From a virus, in the IMG/VR virus record IMGVR_UViG_3300027721_000025, positions 1 to 45,193 of that record: a stretch of DNA of 45,193 nucleotides; one strand, 5' to 3'. Below are positions 37,311 to 43,558 of this stretch, in pieces. The notes beneath the pieces are model-generated. The model had not been told where the DNA came from and did no database searches. It saw only the letters and a program-made list of their open reading frames with translations. Both the position numbers and the translations under genes were made by a program. Position 1 is the first letter of the stretch, and each line of letters begins with the position of its first letter.

Positions 37311-37333
37311 AATCCCCTCTAATTGAGGGGATT
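37311..37333 (-). terminator. Terminator after 37337-37798
   Basis: Near-perfect hairpin AATCCCCTC / GAGGGGATT with a 5-nt loop, followed on the minus strand by TTTAATATAAGG. It separates two leader-bearing genes. Confidence 0.65.
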
Positions 37334-37336
37334 AAA

Positions 37337-37798
37337 TTATATTTCTTCACCAAATAAATCATCTGTCCATCGTTCAGGGACAAGAACCACAATATAACCT
37401 TTTGTGACATTAACAGCGGATGTTGGTAATAAGTTATTGATTTCTTCTAATAGTTCCTCATTTTCCTTAAAAACGATTCGTAATTTACCATCTTCAGCGG
37501 TGTCAACGATTTTATGTCTATTATTTTCCATAATAGACTTAAAATTTTCTATATCACCAAATTTATCTTCAGTTTCTTCTGGTTCAATATCCAAATCACC
37601 AGCTAAAAATCTATCGGGAACATTACTCTCACCACCACTTTTTAAATATTTGATTTCTTCGTCTGTCATTCCTTCAAGACCAACTTCATTATATAAATCC
37701 AAGATACTATCGTAATAATCGGTATCAAATTGTTCCGTCATAATTAATTTAATAATATCTTTTAATTCAGATTCTGTTAATTTTATAATCTTTGCCAT
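37337..37798 (-). CDS. Leader-bearing acidic protein
   Basis: This 153-residue protein begins MAKIIKLTESELKDIIKLIM followed by TEQ, an M-T-E/Q (or I-M-T-E) site at about residue 22, the same leader subtype as 20779-21018. The rest is acidic, with YKGYIVVLVPERWTDDLFGE at the C-terminus. I recognise no enzyme motif. A TATTTAT box lies 14 nt before the ATG. Confidence 0.75.
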   Translation of the reverse strand: MAKIIKLTESELKDIIKLIMTEQFDTDYYDSILDLYNEVGLEGMTDEEIKYLKSGGESNVPDRFLAGDLDIEPEETEDKFGDIENFKSIMENNRHKIVDTAEDGKLRIVFKENEELLEEINNLLPTSAVNVTKGYIVVLVPERWTDDLFGEEI

Positions 37799-37812
37799 AA
37801 TTAGTTTTATCT

Positions 37813-37819
37813 ATAAATA
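37813..37819 (-). promoter_or_regulatory. TATTTAT box upstream of 37337-37798
   Basis: Minus-strand TATTTAT, 14 nt before the ATG at 37798. Confidence 0.4.
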
Positions 37820-37842
37820 TCTGATGAAATCATTTATCCATT

Positions 37843-37962
37843 TTACAACACTTTTTTTAATGTGATATAAATTAAATGTAATAAAAAAAGTAAGGATATT
37901 AACACCATAAACCCCAATAACACAGCACTTCCGGTTATTATAAATTTAAAAAAAGTTTCCAT
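37843..37962 (-). CDS. Tiny membrane protein, 39 aa
   Basis: Reads METFFKFIITGSAVLLGFMV, then LISLLFLLHLIYITLKKVL, one long hydrophobic helix with a basic end. It has its own TATCTTTG promoter box 16 nt upstream, which supports a real gene. Function is unknown. Confidence 0.5.
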   Translation of the reverse strand: METFFKFIITGSAVLLGFMVLISLLFLLHLIYITLKKVL

Positions 37963-37978
37963 TTTTATTTATTTTTCA

Positions 37979-37986
37979 CAAAGATA
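37979..37986 (-). promoter_or_regulatory. TATCTTTG box upstream of 37843-37962
   Basis: A minus-strand TAnnTTTG element, 16 nt before the ATG at 37962. It lies just inside the intergenic gap after 37994-38170. Confidence 0.5.
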
Positions 37987-37993
37987 GTAATAA

Positions 37994-38170
37994 TTATTTA
38001 CTTTGAACTAAAAAATAAACCACACCCTCTTTTTTAAAAAATACATTTCTCGGATTATCCACACCTGGTGCTGTACTCCATAATTCCGTTAATCCTTCTT
38101 GGTCATCCATTGGTCTCATAATCGCCTTTTTGTCAGTGAACTTAATTGTTCTTGTAATTTCTTTTTCCAT
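37994..38170 (-). CDS. Small hypothetical protein, 58 aa
   Basis: I start it at the ATG giving MEKEITRTIKFTDKKAIMRP and then MDDQEGLTELWSTAPGVD, rather than a longer TTG start with a hydrophobic prefix. It is beta-rich with FFKKEGVVYFLVQSK at the end. It is divergent from 38242-39354. No family is recognised. Confidence 0.6.
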   Translation of the reverse strand: MEKEITRTIKFTDKKAIMRPMDDQEGLTELWSTAPGVDNPRNVFFKKEGVVYFLVQSK

Positions 38171-38229
38171 ATGTAAAATATAAGAAAATTTAAATAACAA
38201 GTAAATTTGATTGGTTGGAAATTAATAAC

Positions 38230-38237
38230 TATATTTG
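38230..38237 (+). promoter_or_regulatory. TATATTTG box 4 nt before 38242-39354
   Basis: A plus-strand TAnnTTTG element, then GGTT, then ATG. This supports the internal ATG at 38242 as the start over a TTG at 38215. Confidence 0.6.
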
Positions 38238-38241
38238 GGTT

Positions 38242-39354
38242 ATGGAAGAAATAATTAACAAACTAATAAAATATCATATAAAGGGTGTGGATACCTATAC
38301 CCATGGTGGTTCTACTTGGTTAATCTTTACGAAGACCAAACAATGGGTGATAGAATTAACCAATGGAAAAACTCTATGGTATAATTATAGTTTTTTTAAT
38401 ACCGTATTTTCTTTTGTATCGTTAGAGGTTGTTCAAAACCAACATCTCATTACAAAATGGGTGGAAGATAATGTTATAAATGGGGTAAAGGAAACTTCTC
38501 ACAACGCAACGATGTTCCAATCAATGAAGGTTGAAGACACCATCGATAATGGGGTGAAACAAACCAATGTTGCCAATAACCAAATCATCGAACGTGTTGA
38601 AGACGCCATTGATAATGGGGTTAAAGAAACAAAAAACGCCAAGGGAAATTATAATGATGAAGTTGAAGACACCATTCAAAATGGGGTTAAGACTACCTAC
38701 GCTTATCCTGACACATCCAAAGTTGGTGTTAATGACACCATACAAAATGGGGTGAAAGAAACTAAAATGTCACCAACATATACCGAATATGGTGATTGGT
38801 TAGATGGTGATGAAAGGTTGGATAATATTATTCAAAATGGAATAAAAGAAACACAATTTAATACTTACGAAAATAAAAGTTGGATTGAAGGTGTTATTAA
38901 GAAGGGTGTAAAAGAAACAAGAGGATGTGTAAGTAAAGGTGTAATGGGTAAGGTAGACATAGTAATTAAGAAGGGTGTGAAGGAAACTCTCAACACCGAG
39001 TATATGCCACAGGTAATGGTTGAAGACACAATTGAAAATGGTGTAAAACAAACCTTACCTGAAGTGGGAAAATATATTAACGATGTTGAAGAAGTTATTA
39101 AAGATGGTGTGAAAGCTGTTAACTCTTATGACGAATATAAAAGAGGTCCAGTAAATGCGTTTGGATATATTGACGATATTATTGAAACCGGAATTAAAGA
39201 AACAAAAAAATTAAATGAAAGTGTTGTTGATTGGGTTAGTGATATAATTGATAATGGTGTTAAAGAAACTTACGATGATACATATCACCACAAAGGAAGA
39301 ATAGATGGCGTAATTAAGAATGGAGTTAAAGAAATAAAAAACCCCACCGGTTAG
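38242..39354 (+). CDS. Repeat protein with thirteen units of about 22 residues
   Basis: This 370-residue protein begins MEEIINKLIKYHIKGVDTYT, with a divergent copy of the small domain to about residue 73 (ending LITKW). Thirteen units then follow, with consensus V-E-D-x-I-x-N-G-V-K-E-T plus about 10 variable residues. Most units are 22 residues; units 5 and 10 are longer (about 28-30). Variable parts differ in composition while the N-G-V-K-E-T core is fixed, which suggests a solenoid or fibre with exposed variable loops. No leader peptide or signal peptide. Its promoter is of the Bacteroidota type, unlike the late-type genes nearby. Function unknown. Confidence 0.8.
   Translation: MEEIINKLIKYHIKGVDTYTHGGSTWLIFTKTKQWVIELTNGKTLWYNYSFFNTVFSFVSLEVVQNQHLITKWVEDNVINGVKETSHNATMFQSMKVEDTIDNGVKQTNVANNQIIERVEDAIDNGVKETKNAKGNYNDEVEDTIQNGVKTTYAYPDTSKVGVNDTIQNGVKETKMSPTYTEYGDWLDGDERLDNIIQNGIKETQFNTYENKSWIEGVIKKGVKETRGCVSKGVMGKVDIVIKKGVKETLNTEYMPQVMVEDTIENGVKQTLPEVGKYINDVEEVIKDGVKAVNSYDEYKRGPVNAFGYIDDIIETGIKETKKLNESVVDWVSDIIDNGVKETYDDTYHHKGRIDGVIKNGVKEIKNPTG
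38461..39351 (+). repeat. Thirteen tandem 66-bp-class repeats
   Basis: Unit cores read ATGGGGT[TA]AA[GA]-like on the plus strand, with GACACCAT frequently preceding. Variable segments between cores show little DNA similarity, so the array is older than that in 33182-33417. Confidence 0.85.
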
Positions 39355-39370
39355 GATGGGGTTATTTTTT
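39340..39370 (+). terminator. Terminator overlapping the end of 38242-39354
   Basis: AACCCCA...TGGGGTT stem (39340-39362) with the stop codon in the loop, followed by a T-rich stretch. It also faces the convergent 39369-39485. Confidence 0.7.
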
Positions 39371-39485
39371 ACATCTCAGATTTTAATCTTCTGATAATTT
39401 CGTTGTTTTTATTAATTATTTTTAATTTCTTAACAACATTTACTCTGTTTTTTTTAGGTTTCCCTGGTTTTCTTGATTTAGACAT
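39369..39485 (-). CDS. Tiny basic protein, 38 aa
   Basis: Reads MSKSRKPGKPKKNRVNVVKK, then LKIINKNNEIIRRLKSEM; extremely Lys/Arg-rich and probably nucleic-acid-binding or packaged with DNA. It lies between the repeat gene's terminator and a leader-bearing gene. The call rests on frame and composition only. Confidence 0.45.
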   Translation of the reverse strand: MSKSRKPGKPKKNRVNVVKKLKIINKNNEIIRRLKSEM

Positions 39486-39531
39486 AATAATAATTTATTA
39501 ATAAGTATTACATACTTTAAATTTATTCAGA

Positions 39532-39903
39532 TTACCAAGTTCTACACGCCCAATATCTAGCTTTCCATCTTGGTCCTGGATTATCACAATTCATTCTCGC
39601 TCTAAAAGATTTTCTTCTTGCCGGATTATTCTTTTTTATTACCATTCTTTTACCTTTGGCAGATTTTCCTCCAAATCCAAAATTTACCTTAACAACATTT
39701 CCTTTGTCGTTCTTAACATACACTTTGAATTTTTTAACATCTCCTTGCATAATTTTACCAAGTTGAACTTTTCGTCCCTGATATTCAGCTTCCGTTAGTA
39801 AATCACCAACAACAAAGTTGGTTTCCTCAACGGAGCCATAAAAACTATCATCTATATTGTTAAATAGTTTTTCGTACTGTGATTCTGTAATTATTATTTT
39901 CAT
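39532..39903 (-). CDS. Leader-bearing DUF5872-like basic protein
   Basis: This 123-residue protein begins MKIIITESQYEKLFNNIDDS and has a second possible site in DLLTEAEYQGRK (L-T-E/A at about residue 38). The remainder, GRKVQLGKIMQGDVKKFKVY, VKNDKGNVVKVNFGFGGKSA, then ARRKSFRARMNCDNPGPRWK, is a Lys/Arg-rich module with paired Cys widespread in phages. I match it to the neighbourhood of DUF5872. A basic internal head protein is a fair inference. It overlaps the next gene by 4 nt. Confidence 0.75.
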   Translation of the reverse strand: MKIIITESQYEKLFNNIDDSFYGSVEETNFVVGDLLTEAEYQGRKVQLGKIMQGDVKKFKVYVKNDKGNVVKVNFGFGGKSAKGKRMVIKKNNPARRKSFRARMNCDNPGPRWKARYWACRTW

Positions 39904-40400
39904 TTCTTTTTGTAACTTGTCATTGTTGGTTTATTTCCTGTTCCCACCTTTGGGTCTTTCTTTTCCGCTCTTCTTTTTTGTTGGGTCATTGATTTTTTCT
40001 CATCCTTATCATATGATGATGCCACCTTTGGAGTTTCCGATGATACCTTTTTTGATGGACGACATTTTGGGTAAGCCTTTCCATCAGCATCCTTTCTTCC
40101 ACAAGGAGGATGTTTTCCATCAACTTTTTTACTTACATCAACCCACTTTTCTTTAAACCATCTTTTCAAATCTTCATTAACAGCTTCGTTGGTTGATTTC
40201 TTTTTTCTCCAACCACCACCTTTTGATTTATATCGTTTGGCAGCTGCACCATTACAATACGCACTTGGACATACTTTATATCTTGACCTTGCCCAAGCCA
40301 AACATTGAGCCCATAATTTTGGGTTGGTTGGTTTATTCTCACCTTCGGTCAAATAACCTTCCAATATGGTATGTTGTCTTTCTGTAATTATAAGTTTCAT
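39900..40400 (-). CDS. Leader-bearing DUF5872-like basic protein
   Basis: I start this 166-residue protein at the ATG giving MKLIITERQHTILEGYLTEG, because the TATTTAT box lies 4 nt before it. It has two candidate sites (I-L-E/G at 14 and L-T-E/G at 19). NPKLWAQCLAWARSRYKVCP, a SAYCNGAAAKRYKSKGGGWR cluster and KRWFKEKWVDVSKKVDGKHP followed by PCGRKDADGKAYPKCRPSKK match the DUF5872 wording. The tail is a highly basic disordered segment. A packaged, DNA-associated protein is likely. Confidence 0.8.
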   Translation of the reverse strand: MKLIITERQHTILEGYLTEGENKPTNPKLWAQCLAWARSRYKVCPSAYCNGAAAKRYKSKGGGWRKKKSTNEAVNEDLKRWFKEKWVDVSKKVDGKHPPCGRKDADGKAYPKCRPSKKVSSETPKVASSYDKDEKKSMTQQKRRAEKKDPKVGTGNKPTMTSYKKK

Positions 40401-40404
40401 ATAA

Positions 40405-40411
40405 ATAAATA
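40405..40411 (-). promoter_or_regulatory. TATTTAT box 4 nt before 39900-40400
   Basis: Minus-strand TATTTAT, then TTAT, then ATG. A second overlapping copy lies at 40401-40407. Confidence 0.5.
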
Positions 40412-40438
40412 TCCCCCAATTCAAAAAGAGTGGGGGAT
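40411..40438 (-). terminator. Terminator overlapping the stop of 40421-40672
   Basis: ATCCCCC...GGGGGAT stem; on the minus strand it is followed by ATTTATTTATATG, so it also overlaps the promoter of the next gene. Confidence 0.55.
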
Positions 40439-40672
40439 TACATATAATTTATATTTCTCGGAGAACCATTTATTTACCACTTTATGATAATTTCCTGACC
40501 CAAACCAACTTACTAAATCTAAATGAACCTTACCTACTACACCAATTTGTTTAAGACTTTTATAATATATCAAAACACCATTAATACCAATAGATTTTTC
40601 AGTTTCATATACTTCTCTATTACCATAGGTAAGTTCCAAATATTTTAGTATAATTTTTTCTTTCTTATCCAT
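40421..40672 (-). CDS. WF-domain family protein without leader
   Basis: This 83-residue protein begins MDKKEKIILKYLELTYGNRE, with GVLIYYKSLKQIG strands and the C-terminal VVNKWFSEKYKLYVIP. It matches the pattern helix, strands, W-F-x-E-x-Y-x-L-x-V seen in 40672-40929, 42650-43015 and the repeat proteins. There is no MKxIITE leader. It overlaps 40672-40929 by one base. Function is unknown. Confidence 0.7.
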   Translation of the reverse strand: MDKKEKIILKYLELTYGNREVYETEKSIGINGVLIYYKSLKQIGVVGKVHLDLVSWFGSGNYHKVVNKWFSEKYKLYVIPHSF

Positions 40673-40929
40673 TACAAAACCATTAATACCGGTAAATTAT
40701 ACCTCTCTTTAAACCACTCACCCAAATAATCCTGAAATTCTTTTCTTTCAACACCAAACATTGCTGAAACCTCGTCAAGTAAATCACCTCCATAAAATAC
40801 AATTTCAGTCTCATACGAATATCCGTATCCTTTCTTATTTTTGGGTTTGAACCAATCAGGGTGTTTAACATCCGGAATTAGTTCCCCATAATAAAACACA
40901 TCAAAATATTTGAATATTGACTTTTTCAT
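40672..40929 (-). CDS. WF-domain family protein without leader
   Basis: This 85-residue protein begins MKKSIFKYFDVFYYGELIPD, with YSYETEIVFYGGDLLDEVSA then MFGVERKEFQDYLGEWFKER and YNLPVLMVL. The M-F-G-x-x-x-x-x-x-x-x-x-x-x-W-F-x-E-R-Y-N-L-P-V end is the clearest statement of the family motif in this window. Its TATCTTTG box sits exactly 4 nt before ATG, so unlike its leader-bearing cousins it uses the host-type promoter. Confidence 0.7.
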   Translation of the reverse strand: MKKSIFKYFDVFYYGELIPDVKHPDWFKPKNKKGYGYSYETEIVFYGGDLLDEVSAMFGVERKEFQDYLGEWFKERYNLPVLMVL

Positions 40930-40933
40930 TAGG

Positions 40934-40941
40934 CAAAGATA
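40934..40941 (-). promoter_or_regulatory. TATCTTTG box 4 nt before 40672-40929
   Basis: A minus-strand TAnnTTTG element, then CCTA, then ATG. Confidence 0.65.
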
Positions 40942-40947
40942 ATAAAA

Positions 40948-40976
40948 AACCCCAACTAAACAAATAATTGGGGGTT
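40948..40976 (-). terminator. Terminator after 40982-41311
   Basis: AACCCCCAA...TTGGGGTT hairpin, read on the minus strand, followed by TTTTTTATT. Confidence 0.7.
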
Positions 40977-40981
40977 AAATT

Positions 40982-41311
40982 TTATTCTTCTTCTTCATCT
41001 TCGTCATCCTCATCGTCATCCTCATCAACATCAACAAAGAATATTTCTTTTTCTTCGTCATAAATTTTGTCTTTGGTTTCATACATATTAGTCAAATCAT
41101 CATACAATGAGTCACTATACGATTCCTCACCCTCTTCTTCAATTGGGTCCATATCCCAAAAATTTTCTTCAATATATTTTTTCATTTCGTTTTCGGTCAT
41201 ACCATCCAATTCTGGGTAGTCCGATACGGTAATGGTTACAGGTGCGTGCCAAACGGCAATACAATGGGATTCTAATAATCCAAAACTGAGTTTTTTAGGT
41301 GCTTCTGACAT
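40982..41311 (-). CDS. Acidic protein, paralogue of 41314-41607
   Basis: This 109-residue protein begins MSEAPKKLSFGLLESHCIAV and shares YPELDGMTENEMKKYIEENF, then M-x-P, S-L-x-x-x-L-x-x-M and DKIYDEEKEIFFVDV with its neighbour 41314-41607. It ends in a run of about 20 Asp/Glu. It is probably a tandem duplicate. Function is unknown. Confidence 0.75.
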   Translation of the reverse strand: MSEAPKKLSFGLLESHCIAVWHAPVTITVSDYPELDGMTENEMKKYIEENFWDMDPIEEEGEESYSDSLYDDLTNMYETKDKIYDEEKEIFFVDVDEDDDEDDEDEEEE

Positions 41312-41313
41312 AA

Positions 41314-41607
41314 TTAAAACATTTTAGCCACAGCGTAAATTTCTTGGGTCTCATTCGTAATTTTGTCTCTACGAATATCCATATCGTTAAGTTGTTCCTC
41401 AAGTGAATCATAACCAAATTCATCATTGGTTGGTTTCATTTCCGAAGCGTTGAATTCAACATAATCAATAGCTTCTTCTTTACTCATACCTTCCAATTCA
41501 GGGTAATCTTCAAGGTTTAATTCCACCGGTTCTTTTGTAATGGATGTTTCATAATATTCTCTAGCGAATACTGCAATTGTTTTTGGGTTTTCTGTTTGTT
41601 CTGACAT
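41314..41607 (-). CDS. Acidic protein, tandem paralogue of 40982-41311
   Basis: This 97-residue protein begins MSEQTENPKTIAVFAREYYE and has YPELEGMSKEEAIDYVEFNA, SLEEQLNDMDIRRDKITNET and QEIYAVAKMF. Shared blocks with the next gene show a tandem duplication, but this copy lacks the acidic tail. The TATCTTTA box 18 nt upstream probably drives both. Confidence 0.75.
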   Translation of the reverse strand: MSEQTENPKTIAVFAREYYETSITKEPVELNLEDYPELEGMSKEEAIDYVEFNASEMKPTNDEFGYDSLEEQLNDMDIRRDKITNETQEIYAVAKMF

Positions 41608-41625
41608 AATTTTTAAGTTTTTTTA

Positions 41626-41633
41626 TAAAGATA
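41626..41633 (-). promoter_or_regulatory. TATCTTTA box upstream of 41314-41607
   Basis: A near-match to the TAnnTTTG element on the minus strand, 18 nt before the ATG at 41607. Confidence 0.45.
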
Positions 41634-41641
41634 CAAATAAA

Positions 41642-41666
41642 AAACCCCACTGTCAAGGTGGGGAGT
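41642..41666 (-). terminator. Terminator after 41671-41949
   Basis: AACTCCCCACC...GTGGGGTT hairpin followed by TTTTATTTG on the minus strand. Confidence 0.65.
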
Positions 41667-41670
41667 TAAA

Positions 41671-41949
41671 TTATTCTGAAATATCTTCAATACCGGCTTC
41701 AGGAAAATTATCTTGGAGATACCTCAACATTAAATCATTTGAGTTTTTCCCAAATATATCCTCTAATTTATCTTCCATATCATAACTTGAGAATATAAAA
41801 CTTTTACCATTTTTCCACCCATAAACTTCCCCATGATTCTTCCAATTTCGAAACTCCCTATGCTCGGGGACATAAATTAAATTTGTTCGGTGATTGATAT
41901 ATTTAACGAACGCATCATACATTCTACTTTCTGTTATTAGTATTTTCAT
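41671..41949 (-). CDS. Leader-bearing small protein, WF-domain family
   Basis: This 92-residue protein begins MKILITESRMYDAFVKYINH, with KNGKSFIFSSYD strands and LEDIFGKNSNDLMLRYLQDN then FPEAGIEDISE. The I-F-G helix and the final Y-L-x-D-N-F match the family outline. It is last in a series of leader-bearing genes that starts at 44622. Confidence 0.7.
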   Translation of the reverse strand: MKILITESRMYDAFVKYINHRTNLIYVPEHREFRNWKNHGEVYGWKNGKSFIFSSYDMEDKLEDIFGKNSNDLMLRYLQDNFPEAGIEDISE

Positions 41950-41950
41950 A

Positions 41951-42280
41951 TTAATAATTTAATTCTTGTATATATAATAATGTGCTTAATAAATTGGGTT
42001 GACCGAATTTATCGGCAACATATTCTTTACAAATATCTACCAATTCGGGGATGCCAATACCAAACATATTTTTAGCAGTACCAAAGTCATCACTATTAAA
42101 GACAATAATTTCAGTTTCTGTGTCATAATGAAAAGCAACACGACCATCACCATTCATATATTCAAATAGAACATGGGGTGCTTTCATATTTATCGCTCGT
42201 CTTCCGTGTTTTTCATAACCTCTGAAAACCGAATCAAAAAATTTAAACACAAGTCGTTTTATTTTATCCATATTATTCAT
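41951..42280 (-). CDS. WF-domain family protein without leader
   Basis: The ATG at 42280 gives MNNMDKIKRLVFKFFDSVFR; the in-frame MDKIKRL at 42271 aligns better with 40421-40672 and is an equally good start. It has HVLFEYMNGDGRVAFHYDTE strands and AKNMFGIGIPELVDICKEYV followed by ADKFGQP. It sits inside a run of leader-bearing genes yet lacks the leader. Function unknown. Confidence 0.7.
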   Translation of the reverse strand: MNNMDKIKRLVFKFFDSVFRGYEKHGRRAINMKAPHVLFEYMNGDGRVAFHYDTETEIIVFNSDDFGTAKNMFGIGIPELVDICKEYVADKFGQPNLLSTLLYIQELNY

Positions 42281-42288
42281 CAACAAAG

Positions 42289-42627
42289 TTATTTATAATC
42301 TAATTTAATGCCCAAATGTTTAATGTCAAGAATATTTAAAAAATCAGATTCGTCAATTTTACGATTTTGATTTCCACTTAAAACCAATACACCATATTCT
42401 TTTTGAGGTTGGGCGTAATAATTATTACCATCAATATGAAACAAATACATTGGACCATAATGGTTAAGTAACCATCTAAACTCCTCTCTACCATCAGAGA
42501 ACAAGTATTGACCTTTAGGTCCTAACTCAACCCAATTTGTAATTATCTCAATACGGTCGGATAAATCATATCCCACCACCTTGGTAATTAAATCTTTTAT
42601 TTTATTCTCCGTAATTATAAATTTCAT
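42289..42627 (-). CDS. Leader-bearing small protein
   Basis: This 112-residue protein begins MKFIITENKIKDLITKVVGY and contains DGREEFRWLLNHYGPMYLFH and YGVLVLSGNQNRKIDESDFL. The order of elements is like the WF-domain family but the terminal W-F motif is absent, so I list membership as possible only. It is 22 nt after 42650-43015. Confidence 0.65.
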   Translation of the reverse strand: MKFIITENKIKDLITKVVGYDLSDRIEIITNWVELGPKGQYLFSDGREEFRWLLNHYGPMYLFHIDGNNYYAQPQKEYGVLVLSGNQNRKIDESDFLNILDIKHLGIKLDYK

Positions 42628-42649
42628 ATTAATAATTTCATTTTAAGTT

Positions 42650-43015
42650 CTAATTAGATAATCTTTTTTTTGTTTCCCATCTAACCACTTTTTTCCAATC
42701 CCCAACACCATTAAAATCCCAAGGTATAACCTTTTCAGTTTTCAAATCGTTATGTTCCTGAAACCAATCTTTAAATATGGATTTAATTTGTACATCATCA
42801 ATTGAAAACATATTAATTAAAAATTTCATAATATCCTTTTCAACATATAACTCATTATCTTTATAATGATAAATAAATATTATTTCACCATTTTTGTCAA
42901 GATAAAAATGCCAAGGTTGGATATCGTGGTCATAAATTTCCATTTCTGAATAATTCTTGGATAACCATTTACTGATGATTTTTTCCAATCTATTCTCCGT
43001 AATTATAAATTTCAT
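42650..43015 (-). CDS. Leader-bearing WF-domain family protein
   Basis: This 121-residue protein begins MKFIITENRLEKIISKWLSK then NYSEMEIYDHD, KNGEIIFIYHYKDNELYVEK, FLINMFSIDDVQIKSIFKDW, FQEHNDL. From residue 9 it aligns block by block with 31233-31775 and 33259-33654, which start at the equivalent helix without the leader. A C-terminal extension with Trp follows. This is the best example of the leader as an add-on module. Confidence 0.75.
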   Translation of the reverse strand: MKFIITENRLEKIISKWLSKNYSEMEIYDHDIQPWHFYLDKNGEIIFIYHYKDNELYVEKDIMKFLINMFSIDDVQIKSIFKDWFQEHNDLKTEKVIPWDFNGVGDWKKVVRWETKKRLSN

Positions 43016-43032
43016 ATTAATAAAAGGGGGGT

Positions 43033-43554
43033 TTAAAATTTTACTTTTGTTTTGATTGACTCTAAACCTTTACCCGTAGCTTCAACCCATTTGTTTTGTC
43101 CTTTTAAACTATAGTAGTATTTTCCATTCTCTAACTTATAATCATATGACCTATCATTGGTTGTATTTATCTTACTTGTCTGTAATTTACCGCTATCTTG
43201 TTCCATTGCCGATTTAAAACGACCAAGGTCTTTAGTTGTGATTTCACCGGCGGAATCATCATGACAATAACCATCCCCTTTCTTACAAACCCAAATTGGA
43301 ATGTTTTTTTCCTTAAGGTATCTTCCCATAGTATTGTTAAAATCAACATTTACCCAATTACCATCCAAAGGTAAATTAAGTTTGTAATATTTGTTAAAAA
43401 AAACAGCTAGTTCTTTTGTCTCTTGACCTTTCGGTGAAGACAATGATTGAGGACTTAAAGTCTGTGGAGTTAATGCTTGTTCAGATAACATTTGTTTCTC
43501 CAATCTCATATTTGATTCCTGTATGTGTCTAATTTTACTAAAACTTCTATTCAT
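43033..43554 (-). CDS. Leader-bearing protein with alternative leader
   Basis: This 173-residue protein begins MNRSFSKIRHIQESNMRLEK, then QMLSEQ. The leader differs (HIQESNxRLEKxxLSEQ) but ends at an L-S-E/Q site, about residue 26. A Ser/Pro/Gln linker (ALTPQTLSPQSLSSP) follows, then a domain with FFNKYYKLNLPLDGNWVNVD and VCKKGDGYCHDDSAGEITTK. The Cys-x6-Cys-His pattern could bind metal. The C-terminal YYYSLKGQNKWVEATGKGLE is a small strand module. Function is unknown. Confidence 0.7.
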   Translation of the reverse strand: MNRSFSKIRHIQESNMRLEKQMLSEQALTPQTLSPQSLSSPKGQETKELAVFFNKYYKLNLPLDGNWVNVDFNNTMGRYLKEKNIPIWVCKKGDGYCHDDSAGEITTKDLGRFKSAMEQDSGKLQTSKINTTNDRSYDYKLENGKYYYSLKGQNKWVEATGKGLESIKTKVKF

Positions 43555-43558
43555 AATA

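Noticed and set aside
38461-39351. Repeated 66-bp-class blocks as a CRISPR or iteron array
   Set aside because: One continuous reading frame runs through them, with a conserved protein core and variable loops of different lengths.
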